DNA from: Pyrenula massariospora
Lineage: Eukaryota > Ascomycota > Eurotiomycetes > Pyrenulales > Pyrenulaceae
Length of the DNA stretch: 64,000 bases
Direction of reading: 5' to 3'
NCBI GenBank assembly: GCA_021030905.1
Contig: JAGFMI010000025.1
Coordinates: 248,001-312,000 of the forward strand
Shown here: in pieces, positions 55,199 through 64,000 of the stretch
How the letters are laid out: each line of letters starts with the position of its first letter
Position numbering within the stretch: position 1 is the stretch's first letter
Made by a program: the position numbers and the translations under genes
The notes under the pieces: model-generated
Seen by the model: the letters and a program-made list of their open reading frames with translations, nothing else
Database searches by the model: none
What the model was told of the DNA's origin: nothing

Positions 55199-55997
55199 AG
55201 TGTCAATTGATATGACGGATTTGCTGGGGATTATGTCGAGCGTTTGTTAAGGCTTATTGCCTCCTGTAGTATCATCTGAGTGTTTTCTCTTCCATGACAT
55301 AGTAGTAGAACGTGAATGCAGACTTTCCTCTTGTCGAAAAATTGGATAATGGATCCTAGTACACATTCAAATGACCACTGTGAATATAAAGAATTACTCG
55401 CGAACAATCACGACCGTTCTGATCGAGACGCCGTAACGTTGACCCGCGTAAAATGCCATCCGTGACTTACATCAATGCTGCAGTCATCACAAGAGCACCC
55501 CTACGTACTCCGACAGTGACGGACTGTAAGAAGCAGCTTCCACCCCACCGCTTGTAGTGAGCAGACCGGCTCCCTTGCACAAAGGAAAAAACTATGGAAG
55601 AGCTTGAACCTCGGCCCGTTGAATTGCTAGCCAAGCTCTCCACGGACGCCAAGTGACGCGTTAAGTGGTTGCATGGCGCATCAGGGATCGGCGACTTCAG
55701 CCTTGTCTCCGATGACTTGCCTGATGGCAATCTCAGTAAAAGACCAGCCCCACGTGCAGCTTGGAGAGCAAAGCAAGGCGTCAGCCTCCCGCAGATGCCG
55801 CTCCGGCAGACTCAAGGTAAGCAAGCTGAAAGAAAGTCGAGCTCCCCATTGGTCAGCAGCTGCATCAAGCTCTCTGACGTACCGAGGACTCCAGCCCCTC
55901 CATCCTCCATGCAAAGCTCTAGGTATCTTAAGACCCCAGCCACCTCTTTTTGAGGTCGCTGGCCATTCTCATTCTCCTTCACCCCAACCTCCTCAGA
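55199..55997. other. Intergenic stretch, no supported gene
   Basis: About 800 bp between FBP1 and the Cys-rich GPI-type gene. Open frames near 55467-55914 on both strands are mutual shadows without family resemblance. The right end is the promoter of the next gene. Confidence 0.45.
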
Positions 55998-56609
55998 ATG
56001 TACGTGATGGCCGGTCGCAATGGTATCCAGCTAGGCTGTCTTCTATTTTTCGTTCTATCCTTGTCGTCTCCGGTTTGGTCGCAATGTAACACCTCCAACA
56101 ATCCCACGTGCGGCAAAGATAAACGCTTCGACGCCCTCTGCTGCCCTTACCCGAACATCTGCTACTGGGCCGACCGCCAGCAGAACGCCGCGTGCTGTCC
56201 CGCTGGACAGACATGTCTTACCGGCGGCCAGGGCGGGGAGCCTGTGTCGACGATCACGCCAGTGATAAGAACCACACTTTCCACCATCGCGCAGCCGCAA
56301 TCGACTACTACTTTTGTGCAACCACCCACTAGTACAACGGCGGTCATCCCAGTTATTCCGCCAACGACGACGATTAGCACGATTCAGCAGCCGATTACCA
56401 CCACCTCCACCCAGCGAGCCACGACGACGACCTATCAGGCGCCTACCGCAACGCCCACAACGATAACGAGTACAGCTCCTGGTGGAGGGGCCTATGTTAC
56501 GGGAGACGGGGTTCTTGTTACTGCAGATGCGCGGTCGCTGAGTTCAAGAGCTTACTTGTTCGCTATTCCTCTTGCGATTTTGATGGCCTTGGTGGAAATG
56601 ATCACCTAA
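55998..56609 (+). CDS. Small Cys-rich GPI-anchored-type protein, 203 aa
   Basis: The first ATG in frame gives MYVMAGRNGIQLG and a hydrophobic signal segment (CLLFFVLSLSSPVWS); a second ATG four codons on is equally possible. The mature N terminus has eight cysteines with the pattern C, C, CC, C, CC, C within QCNTS...TCLTGG, a compact disulfide domain. A Thr/Pro-rich stalk with TTTST runs follows, then a hydrophobic C-terminal segment (AYLFAIPLAILMALV), a likely GPI-attachment signal with a short terminal remnant. Many filamentous fungi encode such paired-CC GPI proteins without known function. The gene converges on the next one, with 87 bp between stop codons. Confidence 0.78.
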   Translation: MYVMAGRNGIQLGCLLFFVLSLSSPVWSQCNTSNNPTCGKDKRFDALCCPYPNICYWADRQQNAACCPAGQTCLTGGQGGEPVSTITPVIRTTLSTIAQPQSTTTFVQPPTSTTAVIPVIPPTTTISTIQQPITTTSTQRATTTTYQAPTATPTTITSTAPGGGAYVTGDGVLVTADARSLSSRAYLFAIPLAILMALVEMIT

Positions 56610-56696
56610 AGAGGAATTGACAGAGATTTCGAAATATGAGGACAAGACTACAAGCTACGGAATTCTAATACATGACAAGAGAATCTTTCCGCTAGA

Positions 56697-57661
56697 TCAC
56701 TTCGACTTGGCGGCCTCTTCTTCCTCCGACTTTGGTACGCCAACCATTGTCGGCACACTCACGGCATTCAGCTTTCGGAAAGCCTAGGATCGATCAAGTT
56801 AGCAAATCGAAGACATGTGCAAGAGCATGGAAAGAGGAGTGTCATTGCAGTCTTGCAGGTACACACCTGCCACCACCAAGCATCCCAACAAAAACTCCAC
56901 GCCCACCATAGCCAGCTCTCACCGTAATGCACCCAGCTCCAAAGATTAAACAGACTCACATTTTTAAACCCGCCCTCAGGCAGCTCATCATTCCACCGAT
57001 CCTGCACCTTTGTGATCTTACCACCTTCGGTGAAGACCTTGACCTTGCTTTCAATCAACTGCTCCTTCCCAATCCCCGCGATCTTATACCGCATTTTCAG
57101 ATCGATGTCGATTGGGTCCCTCGCAGAGGTGACTTTGTGGTCGAGCTGGTCGATCTCGGAGAAAGCCTTTGCGAGGCCGTACCATTGAGCTTCGAATTGT
57201 TTGCGGCCCTTGGCGATGGTGAGAGGGTCTTCGAAGGTCGCATCATCGGACCAAAGTGAAAGCTTTTTGAGGGTTGGCTTGCCGAGGAAAAGCTGATATG
57301 AGTTTCGTCAGAACAAGATTAAGAGAATTAGGTGCCCAAGTCTTACATCTAATACACTCCCAGTCAATAGCTTCTGCTTCTCGTCAAGGGTAACGCCGGG
57401 CGAGGTATTGATGTTTGTGGATTGGAGGTCGTATTCTGCAGAAGTACCATCATTGTCAGATCTGACTACCTTCAAACCCGCCAAGGTATCCGAGGCATTG
57501 ACCCGAGGTCCAGGGGAGGACTGACGACCTGATTCCGCCATGATTCTACGGCTTTGAATGAAAGAAGGGGCTAGGCGTGTACTTGAGGCTGCTGTGGGCT
57601 TAGGATGCCAAGTTCGCGTGAAAGTTTCGTAGACGGTGGGGTTGATGGTAGGGGTACGCAT
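56697..57661 (-). CDS. NTF2/SnoaL-like fold conserved fungal protein
   Basis: Exons are 57661-57347, 57292-56960 and 56783-56697, giving 735 nt and 244 aa from the first ATG, or 204 aa from MAESGRQ at 57541. The ordered part runs LFLGKPTLKKLSLWSDD, ATFEDPLTIAKGRKQF, EAQWYGLAKAFSEID, RYKIAGIGKEQLIESKVKVF and ITKVQDRWNDELPEGGF, an alpha-beta pattern resembling SnoaL/NTF2-like domains found in DUF2358-type proteins. The last exon encodes AFRKLNAVSVPTMVG and a charged tail. The optional N-terminal 40 residues are Arg/Thr/Ser-rich with no acidic run, so a mitochondrial presequence is possible. Ligand and role are unknown. Intron 2 is the longer one at 176 nt. Confidence 0.72.
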
Positions 57662-58532
57662 TTACCGGTAGTCGAAGAAGCTGGAACTAGCGAGAAAAAG
57701 AATGCCGGTTATATTAGGTGCAATGATACTATCATGTTGATTCTATGTACATTTCTGTCGTTGATGATATCAGTATTTGCAGCAAGGTACATGACGTCTA
57801 GCGGGTCCGATGCAGATCGGATCTACTCCGATCCCCAGATCTTCCGGGCCAGTGGCCGTTTGCCTGCATGGATCACCTGCAGCCCACCACGCCGAACCCA
57901 CAAGACATCCGCAATCCGTATGTCAGTCTCAGCAGCTATCTAGCATCGTCATGGGGAGTATATATATCTGCATAGACCTCGCTCAAGCGATGCTATAACT
58001 TCGCTAGCGATTGTGAAGAGATAGGGTCCGAAATATCCTATCAGGCCTGAAAAATATTCTAAGAATCTTAGCCAAAAGCGGCCTGAGGGTTCGACACAGA
58101 TCCTTTCCGAAGGTTGGCACGCTTCCTCTGCAGGCATCTGATAATCCTCCCTTCGCTATTTATTGTACTCCGAAAATACATCAGCTATTGAAGCATCTTA
58201 AAAACATGCCGGGACAGACTACATTACTCTCCGCGTTCATACCTGCTGACAAATTCGGCCGAAGTGATCGGCATTTCTTTCTGCCGTTTCGCTCCGAAAG
58301 CTTTTGATTTTTGTATTGAATTTCTAAGAAAATGGTTCTTCTCTCTGAAGCTATCTCTATCCTTTGGACATATTCCTCGTTTCTTCAGCATTGGATCTTG
58401 AAGCATTCGCGTCCCTGATCGTGGAACATTGGCTAGCTTTAACATTTTTCTTTTTCGCCTCTGCTATTTCCACTTAGCATAAAAAAACCAAATACTGTCT
58501 TGCCATCTGTTATTTAAAACCCTCCATCCAAA
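57662..58532. promoter_or_regulatory. Divergent intergenic region, no supported gene
   Basis: About 870 bp between divergent starts. A plus-strand frame overlapping its left edge (57605-57943) contains a hydrophobic stretch but no ATG-anchored coherent protein. The remainder is AT-rich. Confidence 0.4.
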
Positions 58533-59337
58533 ATGACACACCTAACAATCTCCATCATCTCTGACATAGTCTGTCCTTGGGTAAATCTCCGTCCCCCCTC
58601 TTGACCCCCTACACCATCTTCACCAAACTAACCCTTCCCCCTTTCCCATCCAGTGCTACATAGGCCACGTCCGCCTCACCCGCGCCATCGCCGCCCACCA
58701 ATCCGCCCACCCAACCGACACCTTCACCCTAACCTACACGCCTTTCTACCTCAACCCCCCACCCCCCTACAACCCCTCCAACCCTTCCACCCCACTCTGG
58801 CCCCCCAGCAAACCCCGCCAAACCTACTACGCCGCCAAATTCGGCCCCGCCCGCGCCCAGCAGATCTTCGCGCACCTCGACTCCATCGCTAAATCCGAGG
58901 GGCTGACCTTCAAGTTCGGCGGCACCACGGGCCCGTCCCGCAACGGGCACCGGCTCGTGCACTACGCGAAGACGCACGGCGGGGAGGCGGCGCAGAACCG
59001 GACCATGCTGGGGCTGTGGCGGAGGTATTTTGAGGAGGAGGCGGATATCACGCGGCTGGAGGTGCTGGTCGAGACGGGGGTGGAGGCGGGGCTGGGGAGT
59101 GCGGCGGAGGTTAGGGGGTATTTGGAGGGTGGGGGGGATGTGGGGGTTGTGGATGGGGAGGCGGAGGAGGCGAGTGGTGGGAAGGGGGTTAGTGGGGTGC
59201 CGCATTATACGGTGAATGGAAGGTGGGAGGTTAGTGGGGGGCAGGATGTGGAGGTTTTTCGGGGGGTTTTTGAGAAGGCGAGGGGGTTTGGGGGGGCAGG
59301 GGAGGAGAAGGTGGGGGGGAAGGGGGAGGTGTGCTAA
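58533..59337 (+). CDS. DsbA-family (FrnE-like) thioredoxin-fold oxidoreductase
   Basis: Exons are 58533-58580 and 58654-59337, giving 732 nt and 243 aa. The intron splits the active site: exon 1 ends SDIVCPW and exon 2 begins CYIGHVRL, making C14-P-W-C17. The FrnE/DSBA-like family (as in polyketide-associated isomerase-like proteins) also shows FYLNPP, NGHRLVHYAKTHG and VSGVPHYTVNGRW with the cis-Pro. No signal peptide is present, so it is cytosolic. It likely acts in thiol-disulfide chemistry or glutathione-dependent isomerisation; the substrate is unknown. The gene is extreme in composition: nearly all third positions are C in the first third and G in the last third, and the C-terminal protein is correspondingly Gly/Glu/Val-rich. 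Confidence 0.9.
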
Positions 59338-59763
59338 GTTAAGAGGGATGGGCTAGCAGTCCGAGAGATGAATGGTGTCCCTGTGGTTGGTGTGTGCTAA
59401 GTAAAGAGTAGGGAAATGAGCACTGTGGTTTCTCTTCGAGGTTCCTTATTACACCACACCGTTTTACCGACTTCTTTGATTGCGCAACACATCACATGGT
59501 CACGGTAGACCCGAAGACACGGATCCTGATATATGGTGATTTCATTTGGAGAAACTGACGGAAGTGATGGCAAGTGTCACTTCTAAATCATACCGTAAGT
59601 TTCAATCATTGGGAGCTAGGCAACCACTTTCCTTGGCCTAGATTTGCCTATTCTTGGTCGGTCAATTTGTGATCCTTGGCTGCTTTCACCCGTCAACCAC
59701 AGCTTGATTGAAGTTTTTCAACGAACTTGCTCACACGCCTTTGAAGGCTACCCAGGTCGGGTT
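59338..59763. promoter_or_regulatory. Upstream region of RBR gene
   Basis: About 425 bp between two plus-strand genes. No gene, repeat or named site is seen. A reading frame open from 59644 into the next gene lacks an ATG before 59764. Confidence 0.4.
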
Positions 59764-61130
59764 ATGGCAGGAGAGTCCAGCATCGATATTGAGACCGACG
59801 ACGGTGGAAAATGTGAACTTGGCGAACTGGGAATGCATGACGGGGACGTCCTAGCCGCTACAAGGAGTCTCGATCGGTATATCGATCCGATTAGTAACGG
59901 GACTGCTGATCAGCATCAGAAGAGATCGGTAGAGGAACACTCCGCTGGTGAGGGTATCGAGAAGACTACTGAAAATCAGAATACTGAGGACAAGGACTCG
60001 GAAGAAGACAACATCTTGCATGGAGGTACTCAATATACCTGTCGTCTATGTAAATAGAGCTTGCTGACACGCTTTAGAACCCTCCTCATATGCCAAAGCT
60101 ATGCCCTACAAGGATGTAGATGACCTTGTCCAAACCGATCCTTCGAAGCCTGAAATGAACTCAGTTCCCGCATCGGTTGAATGTCTTGGCTGTCTCGACA
60201 AGTTTCCTCAGGCTGGGCGTGAGGCTATAAAATTGGGATGCGGCCACGTCTGGTGCACGTTGTGTGTAAACGCGATGTTTCGCAACGCCGCTCAGACGGA
60301 AATCTACTACCCCGCTAGGTGTTGCAGGGAAGTTAACGTCGACACCATTGCTCAAATTGTCCTTCAGGGGCAGGGAATCATAGTCATGCCCGTGGGCGAC
60401 ATCCTCGATCAAAATACGCGCAGATTGTACGCATCGAAGGGCGTCGAATACAGGACCCCTGCCGAAGACAGGGTGTACTGTGCCGACGACCGATGTTTCG
60501 CTTTCATTCCTAAGTCACGACCTGGAGTTCTCGTTGCGAGGTGGCATGACAAGACATTCTTCGTATGTACAAAATGCGGGCGCCAGAATTGCTCTTCTTG
60601 CAAACGGTTAAGGGGGGAGCATACCAGTGACAACGGCAGCTGTCCTGAAGCTTTTGATAAAGAGGCCGAAGAGGAGGAACGGACGCTCAATCTTGCCAAA
60701 CAGCAGAAGTGGGCTCGATGTCCAAAATGCCAAGCCGTCGTGGAGAAGAATGGAGGCTGTAATGACATGAAGTTAGTAAGAGTGTGAAAGTTGCTAGACA
60801 CATGCTGATGAACAGCACCATAGATGCCGGTGCGATGAACGATTCTGCTACCTTTGCAGTCGACCACGGCGCTTATGCAGATGCGGTCACGACTCGGACA
60901 GCGAGAACGAAAATGAAGGTAATTATGACGATAGTGATAGCGACGAGGAGGATTGGCCTAGATTGCGAGGGGAAATGGATGAGCATGGGCGTCTGGCATG
61001 TGACCATCATACCCAGCGTCGAGTTGGCGAGGCAAATTGCCACGGGTGCTTGGAAGATGTGGCCGCGGTCAATGAGTGCGACACGTGTCGGATGCAGCTT
61101 TGTGATGATTGTCTTTCTCCTAGGCTCTGA
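59764..61130 (+). CDS. RBR-type (RING1-IBR-RING2) E3 ubiquitin ligase
   Basis: Exons are 59764-60025, 60078-60775 and 60816-61130, giving 1275 nt and 424 aa. The N-terminal 90 residues are acidic and disordered. RING1 starts at C123 and C126 (ECLGCLDKF) with CGHVWCTLC. The IBR follows with YCADDRCFAFIP, FFVCTKCGRQNCSSC and GSC. RING2 starts C302 and C305 (ARCPKCQAVVEKNGGCNDM) and is completed only across the 40-nt last intron by HHRCRCDERFCYLC. The catalytic Cys of RBR ligases is C315 in GGCND, present. After RING2, a DSDSENENE acidic stretch leads to a second Cys-rich cluster (CHGC, CDTC, LCDDC). RBR ligases form a thioester with ubiquitin before transfer. Stopping at the unspliced TGA (60785-60787) would destroy RING2. 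Confidence 0.88.
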
Positions 61131-62092
61131 GCCGAACGTTCCGTTGCGCAGTTCGACAAATAGCAAGAGGTGACACGTCGGTGGGAAATCAGGTACAGCC
61201 TCGGCATCAAGCTGGATTGGGGTTCACGAGACTTCGGATGCCTTTCTCATGCCTCTGTCTTTGCCTTGCATGCGAAAATACTGACTTCTTAGTATAAAAA
61301 TATCTTTGGAAAAGCCAACCCAAACTTCGAGTCTGACAATTACACTGGTTTGGAAGGGTTACCCATCCAAGATTTCTTGTAGTATTCATCGATAGTAGAT
61401 ATCTTAACACACTGAGCTCATGGCTCAAGTTCAAGCGGGATCCCAGCTGTCACTGGAAGGTATTTTCACAACAAGTTTCAGCTCCTATGGCATCCAGCCG
61501 GTTCGCCGAGAACCGACGCTAAACCCATAAGAGTAAATATATAGCCTTAAATGATTGTAAATGCACCTTTTTAGAAGGGTGCACAGATTATAGAAAGGGT
61601 GCGCAAAGAATACTGTAATGATACTGCTTCTTGAGTGGAGGCCGCTCGGCGATTACGATTTTCGGCCTCTTGCCGCTTCCAGGTTAAGGTCACGGCGGAG
61701 ACAGTGTTTATTATTTCGATGGAAGCACCCAATGTCTATTGAACTTCCAACTAGGCAAATGAGAAAATTTTCCTCGAATCGCTTTAAGAAGACTTAACCT
61801 CATTGGTGTCCAACGGTAGCGTCACTTTAGCCTCATGGGAGCGTCGCACCACACCTGCCGAGCATAAGTCTGCCTTGGGATTGTATTGTACAGGGTTCCT
61901 GCGTCTGCCTGATTGTCGACACAGCCTCAAAAACAGACATGAAGTCTATATCAACCATTGAGTCCTAACCTCTCGCCTTTGCTCATACATTTCCTACTTT
62001 GATCCTTATGTTCTCACTCAAATATCAGGTACAGACTGCACATAGGTCACTACTGGTAGATCACGGACCTCTAAAGCGCAACAGTCCACAGA
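61131..62092. other. Intergenic stretch, no supported gene
   Basis: About 960 bp. Two near-copies of AAGGGTGCRCA lie 20 bp apart near 61575-61605. No gene is seen; the last 200 bp are likely promoter and leader of the NACHT-ankyrin gene. Confidence 0.45.
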
Positions 62093-64000
62093 ATGGCTGC
62101 CGAGGACCAGGAATTTGTGATGCTCGATGCGAGTGACATCCAAGGCTTCAACGAAGAAGGCGTATTGCCTTTATCGACTGAGGAGATATCCGAAGTACGA
62201 AAATGGCTGGCACCTACAGATTATGCTGCCGCGTCCAGCGAGTTTGGAAAGCACAGAGCCAGCCACCTCGCCGGCACCGGTGCCTGGATATTCTCCAATG
62301 AGCAATACCAACAGTGGCACACATCGAAACAAGGTGCTCTATGGCTGAAAGCTGTTGCAGGCGCCGGAAAGTCGGTGATTGCCGCATCCCTCATCTCAAA
62401 GCTCTCCACCGAGGAGAATGCCCCTGTTCTATATTTCTTCTTTCGTCACATAGTCTCAGCCAACCAAAAGCCCGAGTCTCTCGTTCGGGACTACATAACA
62501 CAAGCACTAGAGTCTTGCCCAGATTTGCAGCACAACTTGTACAAACTTGTCAAAGATCGACGGTCGCTGGACAGCGTATCGCTCAAAGAACTCTGGGAAA
62601 TGCTTGTTTCGGCCCTGGCGCGGTTACCTTGCGTCTACTGTGTCATAGACGCCCTTGATGAAATGGATGAGGGAAATGAGTCATTCATGGCAGATCTTCT
62701 TGCAATGGCGCAGAAGAAGTCTGCGGCGATCAAGGTACTGATGACAAGTCGTCCCTTACCTAGGATTGAAAAGGCACTTCGACATCCAAAAGTGTTGCAG
62801 ATTATTTTGCAACCGCAGTTCATTGATCCGGACATATCTGTCTACGTACGGCACTGCCTCAACAGATGTGAAGCTCCAGAAAAGCTTCGTTCACAAATTC
62901 ACCAGACAATGTGCAGGAAAGCGGCCGGCCATTTTCTGTATGCCCGATTAATGATGGATGAGCTTCTAGATTCGTCCAAAGGCTTGCTTTCTTGCGAGGA
63001 GAAACTGCTATCAGCTCTAGAACGATTACCTGCTCCAATGGCAGACATGTATTCGCAAATGCTTGTTGACCATTCTCAGCGGTCAGGCGTTTCCCAAACC
63101 CTTCAGCTCACAATTCTACAGTGGGTGACTCAAGCCGAGCGCCCACTTCGTTTGTTGGAGTTGTCATCTATGATTGATTTTCAAGAAGCTGCCCATAGCA
63201 TCAGCAAAGAGACTAAGCACGTCGTTCGCGAGGGTTGTGGTCCTCTGCTCGAAATACTCGAAGATGAGACAGTATGTCCTATCCACCATTCATTTACTGA
63301 ATACCTTTACGACTCTGCTCGTCAGGATGTTGAGCCAGGTGCTATCGGATTTCCGGTTCTTAATTACGAAGATGCTCAACGCACCATTACGACCACTTGT
63401 ATCAAGTACCTCGCTTCTGGCTGGCACAGTCGCTGCAAGGGCACTGGTGAAAAGACTTCGCCTAGCAGCAAAGTCGATGGAACAGGATCATTCAAACTTG
63501 AGTATCCCTTTCTTGACTACGCAGCGAAGTACTGGCATAAACACTTGCATAAGTCTGGTGCGCAAGATGAATCCATTACTGCAGAGGTGGATACCTTTCT
63601 TGTCAAGTAGCCTGATGCTATGCGGATCTGGCTGGAAATGACAGCCGAACGGACTTATCATCCTACAGACCATGGCCGCTTCAATACGTGGACGCCACTG
63701 CATGCTGCCGCCGACAGGGGTCTCTGTTTCTACGTTAAGCACCTGATTGAGACAGGACACGACATCGAATGTCTGAATTCGGAACAGCAAACGCCTATCG
63801 CTCGAGCCGCTCGCAATGGGCATGAAGGTGTTGTCAAAGTACTCCTACAACATGGGGCACACAATGATGAGGCTGACAATGTTGGCCTGAAGCCTATGCA
63901 CCATGCCGCTTCGCGGAACCACCATGGGGTTGTAAAGCTTCTGCTTCTGTCAGGCGTAGACCCGTACACACCGAAAACTAAAGAATATCCCGGGAGATTC
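62093..64000 (+). CDS. NACHT-ankyrin (NLR-like) protein, interrupted by in-frame TAG and cut by window end
   Basis: The first part (62093-63610) encodes 505 aa: an N-terminal segment ending ASHLAGTGAWIF, Walker A AVAGAGKS (K93), Walker B YCVIDALDE (186-190), the sensor-like VLMTSRPLPRIE, and a winged-helix-like region with HHSFTEYLYD. The frame stops at TAG (63608-63610) after VDTFLVK, then continues in the same frame for 390 nt to the window end with PDAMRIWLEMTAERTYHP and three ankyrin repeats (TPLHAAADRGL, TPIARAARNGHEGVVKVLL, KPMHHAASRNHHGVVKLLL). The protein should therefore be much longer. Fungal NACHT-ankyrin proteins are STAND ATPases related to incompatibility and innate-immunity-like responses. 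The stop could be a nonsense mutation, a sequencing error, or be recoded. Confidence 0.85.

Noticed and set aside
63500-63645. An 87-nt intron (GTGCGC donor to GACAG acceptor) that would remove the TAG in frame
   Set aside because: The donor GTGCGC is poor, no good branch site is seen, and it would delete the apparently coding PDAMRIWLEM. It remains a formal alternative to nonsense or editing.

Overview
The window is nuclear DNA of a filamentous ascomycete (Pezizomycotina). Genes are closely spaced on both strands. Introns are mostly 40-90 nt, with GTRNGT donors, CTRAC-like branch sites and YAG acceptors. Two gene families typical of these fungi are present: a HET-domain protein and a NACHT-ankyrin protein. 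The class (Leotiomycetes, Dothideomycetes or other) cannot be fixed from sequence alone. No transposon, CRISPR array or rRNA was seen, and no tRNA was recognised by eye.

Layout. 1-2 kb holds little beyond a doubtful minus-strand reading frame. 2-10 kb carries a SAS3-type MYST histone acetyltransferase, a five-exon gene for the complex I subunit NDUFA1, an arylamine N-acetyltransferase and an RraA-like aldolase. 10-15 kb carries an F-box-like hypothetical, a beta-carbonic anhydrase and a small Cys-rich protein. 15-23 kb carries a HET protein, a secreted zincin-like protein with a doubtful active site, and GPI mannosyltransferase 2 (GPI18). 23-40 kb is the housekeeping core: a disordered conserved protein, the proteasome activator BLM10, a MOSC protein, V-ATPase subunit a (VPH1) and mitochondrial HSP78 with a consensus heat-shock element upstream. 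40-53 kb is rich in surface proteins: a membrane-anchored aspartic-protease-like protein lacking its first catalytic Asp, a repeat-bearing GPI-type protein, a RIB2-like deaminase and a 996-aa mucin-like protein. 53-64 kb carries fructose-1,6-bisphosphatase, a Cys-rich GPI-type protein, an NTF2/SnoaL-like protein, a DsbA-family oxidoreductase, an RBR-type ubiquitin ligase and a NACHT-ankyrin gene running off the window end.

Most multi-exon models were rebuilt by hand from splice signals. The joined lengths of NDUFA1, NAT, RraA, carbonic anhydrase, GPI18, BLM10, VPH1, the aspartic-protease-like protein, both large surface proteins, FBP1, the DsbA-like protein and the RBR protein are all multiples of three, and each gives the family-expected protein across the joins.

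The strongest points for a second look are: (1) NDUFA1 appears to need a 4-nt microexon to make its conserved core; (2) the NACHT-ankyrin gene has one in-frame TAG with intact coding sequence on both sides, so it is either a recent nonsense allele or a candidate for stop-codon A-to-I mRNA editing; (3) at several loci GC-rich coding DNA switches sharply from C-rich to G-rich.
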